A stretch of DNA of 64,000 nt from Geosiphon pyriformis (GCA_016748015.1 JAAOMT010000261.1:504604-568603), one strand, 5' to 3'; positions 44,596 through 55,838 are shown, counted from the stretch's first letter. Program-made: numbers and translations. Notes: a model not told the origin generated them from the sequence alone.

Positions 44596-45458
44596 TGTTA
44601 CTCATAAAATATAGAAAGTATATTAGCATATAAATTAGTCAATCAGAAGTAGCCATAATCAATGTAGAATTCCAAAATTCCTCTCAAGAAAAATTGTAAG
44701 ATTCCAGAAATTTCAGAATTCTTGTATAAGAAATTCCAGGATTCCTCTTAAAAAAAATTGCAGGATTCCAAGAATTCCAGAATTCCTGGTGTAAAAAATT
44801 GAGGAATTGAGAAATCTCAATTATGTATATATAGTGGTAGTACTAGAAGTAAAAAAAGACAGACCTCCCAGTTTAGTTTTAATTTAAGCAACTATTTATT
44901 TACAAATATCAATAAATAATTATTCTTTATCTCCAATCCATTCTTTACTATCAACACTTTATGTTGATAGTAATTGATACTTAACTATACTGGAACAATA
45001 GCTCTTGATTATGGCTATTGACAGAATACTAACTTACAATTGTTTTTGTTTAAATTCTTTATCTTTTTTATTTTCTTTTATTTTCTTTTATTTTTCTTTT
45101 ATTGCTGTTGTATTTTTTTTTGGTTAATTAATTGATTAAAGATTAAAGTACTGAGTTACAGACATTATAGTAACTGGTAAAAAACCTGTAAAACAAGGGT
45201 AAAACACTTATAGATTTGAGGATAGCTTACTAGGAGAATTACTGGCCACCATGCTAAGAAAAAAATTTGATAGAATTGCGATTCCGGGAGACTACTAAAA
45301 CAACTATTAAATCTCTGTCCATTATACAAAGAACTCAACAAAAACTTTTAGATACAAACAACTTTCAGATTACTAATACCACCATCGCAAATAGCTTCTA
45401 AGCACCAAGTTATGGGTTTTGTTATTTGATTTGAGACCCAAAATAATTATTTGTAATA
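44596..45458 (+). repeat. 3' LTR of element B (family 2)
   Basis: An 863-bp LTR. It starts TGTTAC and ends GTAATA (canonical GTAACA, C-to-T). The palindromic GGAATTCC-type block at 44660-44801 has more units than the 5' LTR. A TATATATA-type box lies near 44825-44835. Confidence 0.92.
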
Positions 45459-46680
45459 CTGTCCCATTTGGGGTCAAATTTTCCACTCCATTGTTTTTTC
45501 ATTTTGATACAATATAGCAGTACTTTGTTTCCAATCTTGAATTCAACTAGTTTTTCTAGTAGTTGGTTATCATGTCTTTCTTTTTGTTTTTCTTGTGACT
45601 TTTGTATGTTATCAGCTGCTTTTTGCCTTTTGTTTTCTAGTGTTTCTATTAAGTCATATGTTTTTTTTAACAATGTTTTTTGGAAATTTTCTTCTGTTAT
45701 TGGTTCTGTTGGATATGTTCATACTTCTATCTTAACTGATAATATTGCTGTTTTATTGTATACTAATTTGAATGGTGTTGCTTGTGTAGTGTCTTGCTTT
45801 ATTGTCTAATAAGCAAATAATACTAATGGTATAATCAAGTCCCATTTGTCCTGGTTTTCTTAACTGATTTTGGCAATGGCTTCACACAATGTTCTATTAT
45901 ACTTTTCAACTAACCTATTTGTTTGTGAATGGTATAGTAATAATAATAGTCTTTTTATTCTGAATTTTTGACTTAATTCTGCCAATGTTCTATTTACAAA
46001 GTGAGTTCTTTGATTTGATAGTAGTTTTTTTGGACATCCATGTCAACAGATCAAATCTTGATGAACAAATTCAGCAACAGATTCTGCATCTGCTCTTTGA
46101 ATGGCTTTTGCTTCTGGCCATTTTGTGAGATAATCTATGGCTACTGCAATATATCTGTTGTCTCTGCTGGTAATTGTTAATGATCCAACTAAGTCAATTC
46201 TAATACAATTAAATGATTGTTCTACTTTGATTGGTCTTAATAGTTTGCTGGGTTTTGTTTCACTTCTTTTTTAACAAGCATCACAATTTTGAACATATTG
46301 AATAATATCTAGATACATTGATGGCCAATAGTATCTGTTTCTGGTTTTTTCTATGGTTGCTTCTTTGTAAAAATGTTCTGCTGTTAGATCTGAGTGCATG
46401 TTGAATAATATTGTCTCTTTCTCCAGTTCTGTAATTACTCTGGTTGGTTGATTTGAATTTTTTTTGTTCTTCTGGTAAAGTATATTTTGATTGTTGATAA
46501 AATATTTTGATTGTTGATAAAATATTTTGATTGTTGTTTTATGTTGTTTGTTTTTTTTGAGATAATTTTTCCTTGAACAATTGGGTATTTATATAATATT
46601 AAAGTTGTTAGTATTTTTGTATATTCATGTTTTGTTATATTTTTGGGTTAAAATGTTTTTAGATTTGTTTTATTTATGAC
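45459..46680 (-). pseudogene. Element C integrase, main part
   Basis: Minus-strand integrase up to the element B insertion. It contains the HHCC-region Cys motif near 46275-46300, the core around MDYLTKWPEAKAIQRADAES (about 46080-46145), LLSNQRTHFVN near 46010 (second catalytic Asp changed to Asn), and a heavily mutated Glu region near 45910. Many stops are present. The C-terminal part (45422-45673) reads ETLENKRQKAADNIQKSQEK. Near 46482-46535 a 20-bp unit is repeated in tandem about three times, a local duplication not seen in B. Confidence 0.8.
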
Positions 46681-48075
46681 AATCCATCAGCATTTCCATT
46701 TTTTTTTCTTTTTTTATAATGTACTGTATAATTAAAAAGTGAAAGTTCTATTTTCTATCTAGCATGGCAATTGTTTGCAAATTTTTGTTTCTGAATTGAA
46801 GTCAGTTTTTTGTGATCCATATATACTTCAAACTTTTGGGTCAAGTATTCTTTCTATTTTATGACTGCCCAATAGATTGCTAAGTGTTCTAATGCTGGTG
46901 TTCCATAGTTCTTTTCTGCTGAACTCAAGCTATAGCTGGCGTATGCTACCAGATGTTCTCTTCCATTTGATTATTTTTGTGATAATACTGCTCCCAATGC
47001 TTAATCTGATGTATCTGTGGTAATGATGAATGGTTTGCTGTAATCTGAATACATCAATACTGGAGCTTGAATAAGTTTTCTTCTCAATATATCAAAAGCT
47101 TTTTGTTAAGCTTCTGTCTATTTGTATTTTACATTTTTGGTTTGCAGTTGGTGAAATGGTTAAGCCAGTTTAGAAAAGTCTTTGATAAAGCAGCAATAAT
47201 AGCCTGCAAATCCCAAAAATGCTCTCAGTTCTATCAAGTTGGTTGGTACTGGAAAGTTTTTTACTATTGCAATTTTATCTAGATCCATTTTAATGCTATC
47301 TTTGTTTATAACATGTCCCAAAAATTTGAGTTCAGTTTTGCCAAAAAAGTATTTGTTGGCATTTAGTTTCAATTCTGCTTGTTTGAGTCTTTCAAATACT
47401 TGTTGGAGATGATGTAGATAATCATCAAATGTTTTTGAGAACACATTGGTATTATCCAAATATATGACTACTGATTTCTATAGCAGTCTAGTATAGACAA
47501 TTTCTATAAGTTTCTAGAAAATGGCTGGAGTATTCATCAAGCCAAATGGCATAACTTTGAATTCAAAATTTTTTTTTCGTGTTGTGAATGCAGTTTTTTC
47601 TTTATCTTTCAGTTTCATAGCTACTTGCCAGTAACTACTGTCTAAGTCTAATGTTGAGAACCATTTTTTTTCTCCAAAAGCATCAAAAAGTTCTTGGATT
47701 TTTGGAGTTGAATAGCTATTTCCTTTTGTTACTCCATTCAGTTTCCGGTAATCCACACAGAAGTGGATTTTTTCATTTTTCTTATGGACTAGTACTATAG
47801 GTAATAACCATGGACTCATTGATGACTGAATTAGCCTGTTGTCAAACATTTGATTGATTTTTTGATGAATTATCTCATCACTGGCTGGTGGTACTTTGTA
47901 TGCTCTCTGTTTAATTAGCATTGTATCTCCAGTCTTGATTTGATGTTGGATGATGTTAGTTCTGCCAAATTTGTTTTTGCTGGCAAAGATGTCATTGAAG
48001 TTGTTGAGTAATATCTTGAGTTGTATATGTTGTAGTAAGTCTAGATTTCCTAAGTTCATCTGTTCTAATTGTTCT
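46681..48075 (-). pseudogene. Element C reverse transcriptase and RNase H
   Basis: On the minus strand from 48059 (MNLGNLDLLQHIQLKILLNN). RT motif A FSTLDLDSSYWQV is intact (about 47620-47660), motif B MPFGLMNTPAIF. Motif C is YLDNTNVFS with Asn at 47451-47453, as in B and D. The thumb FLGFAGYYCCFIKDFSKLA ends near 47160. RNase H (ITTDTSD, AYASYSLSSAEKNYGTPALE, DVYMDHKKL-like) follows to about 46690 with stops at Trp and Gln sites. Confidence 0.87.
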
Positions 48076-48096
48076 GGTTAGAGCAGATAACATTCT

Positions 48097-48836
48097 CCTC
48101 ATCTGTATATGATTTGAGATGTAATATCTACATATCCACACAGTTGTGAAAAGTCTGAAATGGTGTTTGGAAGTTGGTCTTCAATTTCTGTGGTCAAATA
48201 TCCAATGATGATTCCTTCTGGTATCTTAATGATGTTTCCTGTATTGTTGTAAATGGGAATTTTGATGTAACTGTGGTTTTTCACTGGTATGTGTAGATTG
48301 ACTAATCCAATTTTTTCTGATTCACACAGTGTTGCTTCTGTCTCAAAAATCTGAATCTGATCTTTCACTTTTTTCTCTATAACTACTATGTACTGGTTAT
48401 ATGGTAGAATAGAAATTAGTTGACAAGTGAAAATAATTTCTCTTTTGTCAATAACCTCTTCTTCTGCCATGTTGACTGGTATATCTATTCTACCCATTGA
48501 TCTGAATTCTTGTATCTCTCTTGCTGTTATCCTTAATTTTTCTCTGTTTCCCACTGATACTAATTGAGCTATTTTAACCAGAGGCAGGAATATTGCCTAT
48601 GCTATCTTTTCATTTGGATCTATGATATATGCCTTTTCTGAGTCATTTTGTAACATAACAATAATATTTTCTATATATTCTGAGTCAATTATTCCTCCCC
48701 TAATGTTGATTCTTTTTTTGGCTAAGCTACTTCTAGATGTTAACTGAACTATTGTTGTTGCTGAAATTTCTAATGCTATTTTGAAATCAATGCAGGTGTG
48801 TAAATGGGGTTCCAATTTAATGGAATCTTTTCCTGG
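48097..48836 (-). pseudogene. Element C dUTPase (motifs 2-5) and linker
   Basis: On the minus strand downstream of element G. Motif 2 SRSSLAKKR, motif 3 GGIIDSEYIEN with the catalytic Asp (about 48680-48700), motif 4 NEKIA followed by a stop then AIFLPL, motif 5 IQEFRSMGR (Gly lost). The linker (48099-48420) is open. Motif 1 is on the other side of G, at 51816-51905. Confidence 0.85.
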
Positions 48837-50254
48837 TGTTACCAGGTGAAAGCTACGGATTTGTAACTTCTTAGCAATGACAATAACTTTTACATGGAAC
48901 ACACATTACCATGATTATACTACTGACTATAGCATATTATGGGTGCATGGACTATTTTAATAGGTGGAAGAGCAAAAAAAGTATGTAATAAGATCATTAA
49001 AAGTGAAAGAAGTATTGTCATTATTATTTGCTTTTGGGCAAAACCAGTCTTAGATATTTGAAAAGAGGAAAGAAAAGTCACATCTCTTTATATGTATCAG
49101 AAGCACAATTAGCAACAAAGAGAAACCAAAACTACTTAAGAAAATTGTAACCAGAATTTTTTCAATTAGTCGTCAAAAGGGTGTGGTGTTCAAATACCCA
49201 CTTTGAAAACAAAGTTATAGAAATTATAAAAGAAATTATGAAAGTCAAACATAACTGAAATAGATTTTGCTTAAACTTTTTATTGTTGAGACCACTTTCT
49301 AATAATGTGATACTTTATTACTTATTTTTATATTTAACAACTTGTTCAGTAAAACAAGACTTAATATGAAATGGTAATAACACATGATTTGAAAGATCAG
49401 AAGTAATAGAACAACTTGAAATGATGATAACAAGTAAGTAAAAAATTATAAACAACATGATTCCAAATAGTAATAAGGAATATGAAAAAAACATACTTGA
49501 GATTGTGATAACAAGTATTTAGAGCATAGAAAAAGGGGAGAGAGTGTGTAAAAAATAGAGAAGAAGACTAACTGCTCACTATAAAACTATAGCAAAAAGT
49601 TGGCTCAGTATTGAACTGATGCTTTTCTGAGCTGACAGAAGGGCTGTATATATAGTTAAATTACATTAAATCTACATACTATATTAAAACTATTTAAAAT
49701 ACATCAATTATTTATATATATTAATTTAATCAATTCATGATAAGCTTACTCAGCCTGTTATTTTCTCAGAGCTAGTGATTTTTAGATGATCAGATTTAGA
49801 TGGCTGAATTTAGAATATTAATTGTAAATCAATGATACCAATTGTAATTATAATCAATGTAATCAAAAATAGATCAATTAATTATATTTCTTGATAACTA
49901 CTTTTAATCATTGATCGCAGATCTGAAATGTTAGATTGTTCCAATAAGAACATATGAGAATTTTGGAGTATAACAAAACCTGTTGTTATCAGATTACATG
50001 CAACAATTATTCATTTTCATTGGTGTTTCTTAGTTTGCCAAGATTTCTTTGTATCCAACTTAGTTAAACTGTTGGATTGTGCCATATTTCTTTGTCATAA
50101 TTGGATTGATTGCTGATCATTTATTTTCAAATTGCTGGCTGATTTTGTTAATTAAGTGTGATGATGTAGGTCTTTTTTGCATGATTTTAATATTAATTTT
50201 CATTGTATGTGTTGTAATTTTTGCATTGAAAAGTGTGAAAATCTTCTGGTAATA
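48837..50254 (-). repeat. 3' LTR of element G (family 3)
   Basis: 1418 bp, nearly identical by eye to 50396-51815, with scattered transitions. It holds a TATATATA-like box near 49645-49655 and AATTGTAATCAATG-like repeats at about 49815-49895 on its upstream side (minus sense). There is no ORF of note. Confidence 0.9.
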
Positions 50255-50375
50255 TTTTCTCCATCTTTGAAAAATGAGCTTCTGCAAATTGTTAAATTTT
50301 TCTTCTTTTCTAGGGAAAATCAAAGTTTTCTGAGATATCTAAAGGTTATTAAAATGTTCATAGTTGTCTTCATAC

Positions 50376-50393
50376 TGACAACAAAAGGCACCA
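50376..50393 (-). promoter_or_regulatory. Primer binding site of element G
   Basis: On the minus strand, two bases (TA) after the LTR, it reads TGGTGCCTTTTGTTGTCA. It begins with TGG and keeps the same two-base offset as the PBSs of A-E. It is a different sequence from them, so probably another tRNA. Confidence 0.65.
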
Positions 50394-50395
50394 TA

Positions 50396-51815
50396 TGTTA
50401 CTGGGTGAAAGCTACAGATTTGTAATTTCTTAGCAATAACAATAACTTTCACTTAGAACACATATTACCATGATTATGCTACTGATTATAGTATATTATG
50501 GGTGTATAAACTATTTTAGTAAGTGGGAAAGCAAAAAGAGTACATAATAAGGTCATTAAAAGTGAAAGAAGTATTGTCATTATTATTTGTTTTTGGGCAA
50601 GAACCAGTCTTAGGTATTTGAAAAGAGAAAAGAGATGTCATATCTCTTTATTTGTATTAGAAGCACAATTAGCAACAAAAAGAAACCAAAACTACTTAAA
50701 AAAATTGTAACCAGAATTCTTTCAATTAGTCATCAAAAGAGTTTGGTGTTCAAATGTCCATTTTGAAAACAAAAGTTATAGAAATTATAAAAGAAATTAT
50801 GAAAGTCAAACATAACTGAAATAGATTTTGCTTAAACTTTTTATTGTTGAAACCACTTTCTAACAATGTGATACTTTATTACTTATTTTTATATTTAACA
50901 ACTTATTTAATAAAACAAGCTTTAATGTGAAATAGTGATAACACATGATTTGAAAGATTGGAAGTAATAGAACAACTTGAAATGATAATAACAAGTAAGT
51001 AAAAAATTATAAACAACATGATTCCAAATAGTGATAAGGAATATGGGAAAAACATACTTGAGATTGTGATAACAAGTATTTAGAGCATAGAAAAAGGGGA
51101 GAGAGTGTGTAAAAAATAGAGAAGAAAACTAACTGCTCACTATAAAACTATAGCAAAAAGTTGGCTCAGTATTGAACTGATGCTTTTCTGAGCTGACAGA
51201 AGGGCTGTATATATAGTTAAATTACATCAAATCTATATACTATATTAAAACTATTTAAAATACATCAATTATTTATATATATTAATTTAATCAATTCATG
51301 ATAAGCTTACTCAGCCTGTTATTTTCTCAGAGCTAGTGATTTTTAGATGATCAGATTTAGATGGCTGAATTTAGAATATTAATTGTAAATCAATGATACT
51401 AATTGTAATTATAATCAACGTAATCAGAAGTAGATCAATTGATTATATTTCTTGATAACTACTTTTAACCATTGATTGCAGATCTGAAATGTTAGATTGT
51501 TCCAATAAGAACATATGAAAATTTTGGAGCATAACAAAATCTGTTGTTATTAGATTACATGCAACAATTATTCATTTCCATTGGTGTTTCTTAGTTTGCC
51601 AAGATTTCTTTGTATCCAACTTAGTTAAACTGTTGGATTGTGCCATATTTTTTTGTCATAATTGGATTAATTGCTGATCATTTATTTTCAAATTGCTGGC
51701 TGATTTTGTTAATTAAGTGCAATGATGTAGGTCTTTTTCGCATGATTTTAATGTTAATTTTCATTGTATGTGTTGTAATTTTTGCATTAAAAAGTGTGAA
51801 AATCTTTCAGTAACA
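50396..51815 (-). repeat. 5' LTR of element G (family 3)
   Basis: A 1420-bp partner of 48837-50254. It starts TGTTAC at 50396 and ends GTAACA at 51810-51815. Confidence 0.9.
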
Positions 51816-51905
51816 CCAGATATCTCAGGTCAAACCCTGCATTAATGTTATGCACCCATTCTGGCATAATACCTTCATTATTATCACTGAACTATTTGAG
51901 TTCCT
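51816..51905 (-). pseudogene. Element C dUTPase, motif 1 fragment
   Basis: The minus strand encodes FSDNNEGIMPEWVHNINAGF followed by D-L-R-Y, the N-terminal dUTPase strand with motif 1 (NAGFDL). It is cut by element G immediately after the R-Y pair. Confidence 0.82.
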
Positions 51906-52770
51906 GTTCTTTGGTGAGATCAGAGAGTGCAATATATGTTTTAGGATTTGAATCTGAGTCTGAATCATTGTTATTTTTGTTGCTATACTGAGTAGAGCTG
52001 GAATCATTGTTTTCATTGTCATTATTGTCAGAGTTTGAATTGGGATTGAAATTTGATTCCAATTCTGATTCACAGCTGCTGATTGGTTCTTCTTTTTCTG
52101 GAATCATGTAGATTATACATGATGGTAGATTGTAAATGAGGTCACACTCATTACAATATTGGAAGTCACAGAGAATTAAGCAATGTTAACATAATTGAGT
52201 ATTCAACTGCTCTAAATGCTGCTCCTGTTCTTCTTTAGTGAATGCTAATTCTTGGTAGTATTTATGAAATTGTTCTGGGTCTAGTAGATTTATAACTGGT
52301 TCTGGGTTCCAGTCAAGTTCTATAGGTTCTGGTGGGTTGTTTTTAATTCTTTTTATTTCTTCTGGTAACACTCCTTCAATTTTAGCAAGAGCCATTCACC
52401 AAATTTTATTGTTATTGTGTGAACATTTGTTCAAGCGTTTGACTGTTCATCTCTAAGCAGCATCTATAGGTGTTCCTCTTCTTACCTAGTCATTTATGAG
52501 AATCATGTACTGACATGATTTGTCATATGTTTTTTCTCTCCCAGGAATGTTGTTCCACATTTTTTCATCAAAAAAAGTTTTTCTACAAGCCAAGCATGAC
52601 TCATTATCCTATTTTTCAACTCATTTTGGTTTTCCAAAGCATTTAATGAGGCATGAGTGGCAATAAAACTTAGTTGCTGTCTGGTATTCCTTGTTATTGC
52701 CACAACATGCACCCATTGATAACAATTTCTTACTGTAATTGATGCATACTAGTTTTGGATGGCAGTAGTT
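51906..52770 (-). pseudogene. Element C cysteine-rich (putative zinc) module and Ser/Asn linker
   Basis: On the minus strand. Part 1: FYCHSC, CLACRKTFFDEKMWNNIPGR, and YDKSCQYMILINDWV (a Cys to Tyr in the last pair), about 52470-52690. Part 2: QLC-stop-HCLILCDFQYCNECDL (about 52130-52190). A Ser/Asn/Asp-rich linker (51892-52107) is longer than in A, D and E but shared with B. The LVCINYSKKLLSMGACC start near 52740 has another Cys to Tyr. Confidence 0.75.
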
Positions 52771-52974
52771 AGATGGTTGTGATAGAATATATGTGTATAG
52801 GATATAAATAGCAGTAGTAGTAAATATTGGTTTTTTTTCCTTTTCCCTTCCTTTTTCTTTGGTATTTTCTTTCCACTCCCAATTTAATAGTTCCTCCTGG
52901 TTATTGTTGGTTCTCCAGGCTTGGTTGGAATTCCAGGTATTTTTTTCTTTTTGCTTACCTTTTCCCTTATTTTT

Positions 52975-53640
52975 TCATGAGAGTATTAGTGGCAACTTAT
53001 TGTGATTTTCATCAGTCCAAGAGACTTGATATGCTTCCCAGGTAGGTTTTTCCTTTTCTTCCTCTAGCTTAATCAATGGTCTGTCTCTCAAAAGAGCTTT
53101 GAAGTGTCCATACATGGCTGGAACTTGTATGTGTTGACTATTTTGGCTGAATTGTAATTCCTGAATGGTCCAGTTGAGTATAGTGTTGGTTTTAAACAAC
53201 CAGTTATTACCAACTAAAGCTTGGTATTGTGTGGCTTCCATGACTAATATCTTGACTGGTACAATGATACTATTGACTTCAATGGATAAGTTATCTATTT
53301 CACCAATTAAAGTCTTAGTGGTTCCATCAGTGATAATTATCCTTGCATTGGTAGTTTGATCAACTCAGCAACTTAATTGGTCTATAAGCTGTCTTGTGAT
53401 GATGCTGCCAGCTGATCCACTATCTAGGATCAGTTTAATGGAATAACCATTAATTTTGACATTAGTGTACATTGCCATAATGGGTTTTTCTTTAAGTGCA
53501 GCTCCACTAAACAAAGAGGTTTCTAACAGTTCCTTAATTTCGAAAGAAAATATAGCTGCAAGTGACTCATCTTTCATAATGGTAGCTAGTGGTATGTTGC
53601 TGGTAAGTGATTTCTGGTTTGTTTCCAAGTTGTTGAATGG
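52975..53640 (-). pseudogene. Element C aspartic protease
   Basis: On the minus strand: AAIFSFEIKELLETSLFSGA, MAMYTNVKINGYSIKLI, active site LILDSGSAGSIITRQL intact (Asp at 53422-53424). ITDGTTKTLIGEIDNLSIE and HIQVPAMYGHFKALL follow (a Cys to Tyr in the latter). A stop near 53364 at a Trp-like position separates two open segments. Confidence 0.83.
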
Positions 53641-53699
53641 AGCATTTTCTGGGGTAATCAGGAGACTTAAATAGTTTTAGAAACTTGGGTTTTGAGTAT

Positions 53700-55800
53700 A
53701 CCCAGTTTCTGAACTCCACTGGCATGATCCTAATGGCTGGTTAAATGAATTGGGAATCAGTTGGTAAACAACTATTACTGATCTCTAGTTTTGGGTGACT
53801 CTTGATTTAAGGTTTTCTAATATCATCTGAGCTGGGTTTAATGGCAGTGTTTGAACTGCAGGTGTCTGATAAATTATTTGTGGCTGCAGTAATTGATATA
53901 TTATCTGTGGCTGTGGTTGATAAACTGGAAGTTAATATATAGGTGGTTGATATATTGCTTGTTGCATTATTGGCAGATAAGTAGACTGATATTGTTTTTG
54001 ATTTGAGTAATGATTCAGGATTTAAACTCTGCAATCAGGGTTTTGGTATTAATTTCCTGATCATAAATTACTATAAAAATAGCAGTTAGCTCTAATGTGA
54101 CCTTGTTTACTATAGTTGTGACAGACTTGTATCTCTGGCTGTCATGGCTGATTGGATAATGATGATGAGGGATATGACTGATTTTGGAAATAATTCATGT
54201 TTCCTGAATTATTGTGTCATTGTGGTGGTTGATAAATTATGTGATTGTTATCTAAGTATCTCTCTAATTTCTGATTAATTGAATCACTGAGTTGCTTTAA
54301 TTTAGAATCCAAGTCAGATAATCCATTTATTACTAGATTTACAGCTTGGGCATGATTTGCTTCGAGTTTAACTGCTTCAAAATCTCTGGCATTTGTAACT
54401 GTGGCTTAAAGGTCTGCTGGATGCATTAGATGTATGCATTGAAAGATGCTACTGCACAGACTTTTAATGAATTGATTCAGGATTTGTGGCACTGTAAAAT
54501 AGTCAGCTTGAATTGCTTAAATTTGGTGCAAATTCTTGTGGAAACATCCCAAGTAAGTAGTAATTGCTTCAATTTCTCCCTGTTTGATTGTAGTGAAAAT
54601 ATTGGCTAGATGATTAATACTGTTATTATTACTGAAATATTCCAAGAATACAATTTTAAATTCCTAAAATGTTTGAGATTTGGTAGCTAAACTTTGATAT
54701 CATGAGTTGGCAGTATCCTGTAAGAAATAGGGGATAGCTTAGAAAGCTTTTGCGTCATTCCATCTATTGGCTATGATAGTCTTTTTAACATTGTTGAGCC
54801 ATATTTGGGTATTGTCTTCTTTACCAGTGAACTTCTCAAGTTTTGCTATTGGAGCATAGGCCATTGAATTCAAGTTTGATTGTTATTGTTGTGATGGTAA
54901 TTGAATTAGAGGTTGTGGTAGTGGTTGTTGTGATGCATCAACTAGTGGTGAGTTGATAATGATTACTAGAGGTAAGTTTTGTTAATTATTAATGTCAGAG
55001 TTTGGATTGTTCTGATTTTGAGAAGTTTGAAGATTCAGAGTTTTAATTTTCAAATTTTTTACAATCAGGTTTTGCTGAGTTCAAACATTCAGAGTTTCGA
55101 TTTCTGGGTTTCCAGCAATCAGGTTTTGGTAATTGAATTCCTGATTGTTGTCTTTCTTTTCTTCCAATTTGGTTATTTCCTATGGATTAGCTGTTCCAAA
55201 ATCTGGTTGAGGTGGTGGTAATTGGAATTCTGATGGCATTGATGATTGTGATTTAAATCTTTCAAAGTAATTACCATAAGTTCCTAGTAATTCTGCTTTT
55301 TTTTGTTTACTTTGAAATAGGAGTTGTCCAAAAATTGATGTAGACGTGTCTGTTGATGAAATATTGATTGTGTGATGATATAGTGAATATATTGGGGATT
55401 TGATTTTTTGTTTCTTCCAGTTTGGTACTTGGATTCCTTTTGGTATTACTGTTGATATTTGTAATTTTCTTTTATCTTTGTCTGCATAGGTAATGGAAAA
55501 TTGTTGTTGTGTGTATCTTTCAATAGTTTGATTAATTTCTCTGATAATTGGCACAAAACTATAATTTCATAGTAAGCTGGTGTGTTGAATTAATTCTGTG
55601 TAGAAATTTTCTCTTGCTAATTCAATGTCAACTAATACTCCTAAGAAATCTTTGATTCTTTTGTTGATGTAAAAATTAAAGGCTGATTCTGCTAAATAAT
55701 GATTGTTGCTTAGTCTTAATTGTTGGCTGTACTGTTAAAATAAAGATTTGGCGAATCCTAAATAGTTTGTCCCTACTATTTCTGTTTCTGCCACTTTTGG
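53700..55800 (-). pseudogene. Element C gag
   Basis: On the minus strand. The N-terminal part (55180-55554) is a clean open stretch covering the site where D interrupts element B (TSIFGQLLFQSKQKKAELLG). The capsid core (about 54860-54300) includes VPIAKLEKFTGKEDNTQIWL-like sequence and is uninterrupted where E entered B. The knuckle at 54082-54123 reads CHNYSKQGHIRANC, with the second Cys changed to Tyr. A Gln/Tyr-rich tail ends near 53700. Stops occur at Gln and Trp. Confidence 0.82.
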
Positions 55801-55838
55801 AATGGTTGTAATTGGTGCTAGTTCTCTGTAGAATTATA

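Larger units (their letters stand above)
5963..45458 (+). mobile_element. Element B: Ty3/gypsy-type LTR retrotransposon (family 2)
   Basis: The LTRs at 5963-6783 and 44596-45458 are of the same family as those of element C. The flanks are CTAT (5959-5962) and CTGT (45459-45462), one transition apart. Elements D, E and A are inserted inside it; without them B is about 9.9 kb. Its internal order matches element C, and B and C sequences bridge each other's insertion sites, which is how the breakpoints were placed. It interrupts the integrase C-terminus of element C. Confidence 0.93.
48837..51815 (-). mobile_element. Element G: LTR-pair element with a 141-bp internal region (family 3)
   Basis: Two direct LTR copies (48837-50254 and 50396-51815) with TGTTAC...GTAACA-type ends flank only 141 bp. 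Orientation is minus, judged by a PBS-like site next to the high-coordinate LTR and a purine-rich run (AAAGATGGAGAAAA on the minus strand) next to the low-coordinate LTR. The flanks are CTGG and CCAG, both explained by a CCGG target. It has no coding capacity. It splits the element C dUTPase between motif 1 and motif 2. It must rely on proteins of other elements. Confidence 0.88.
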
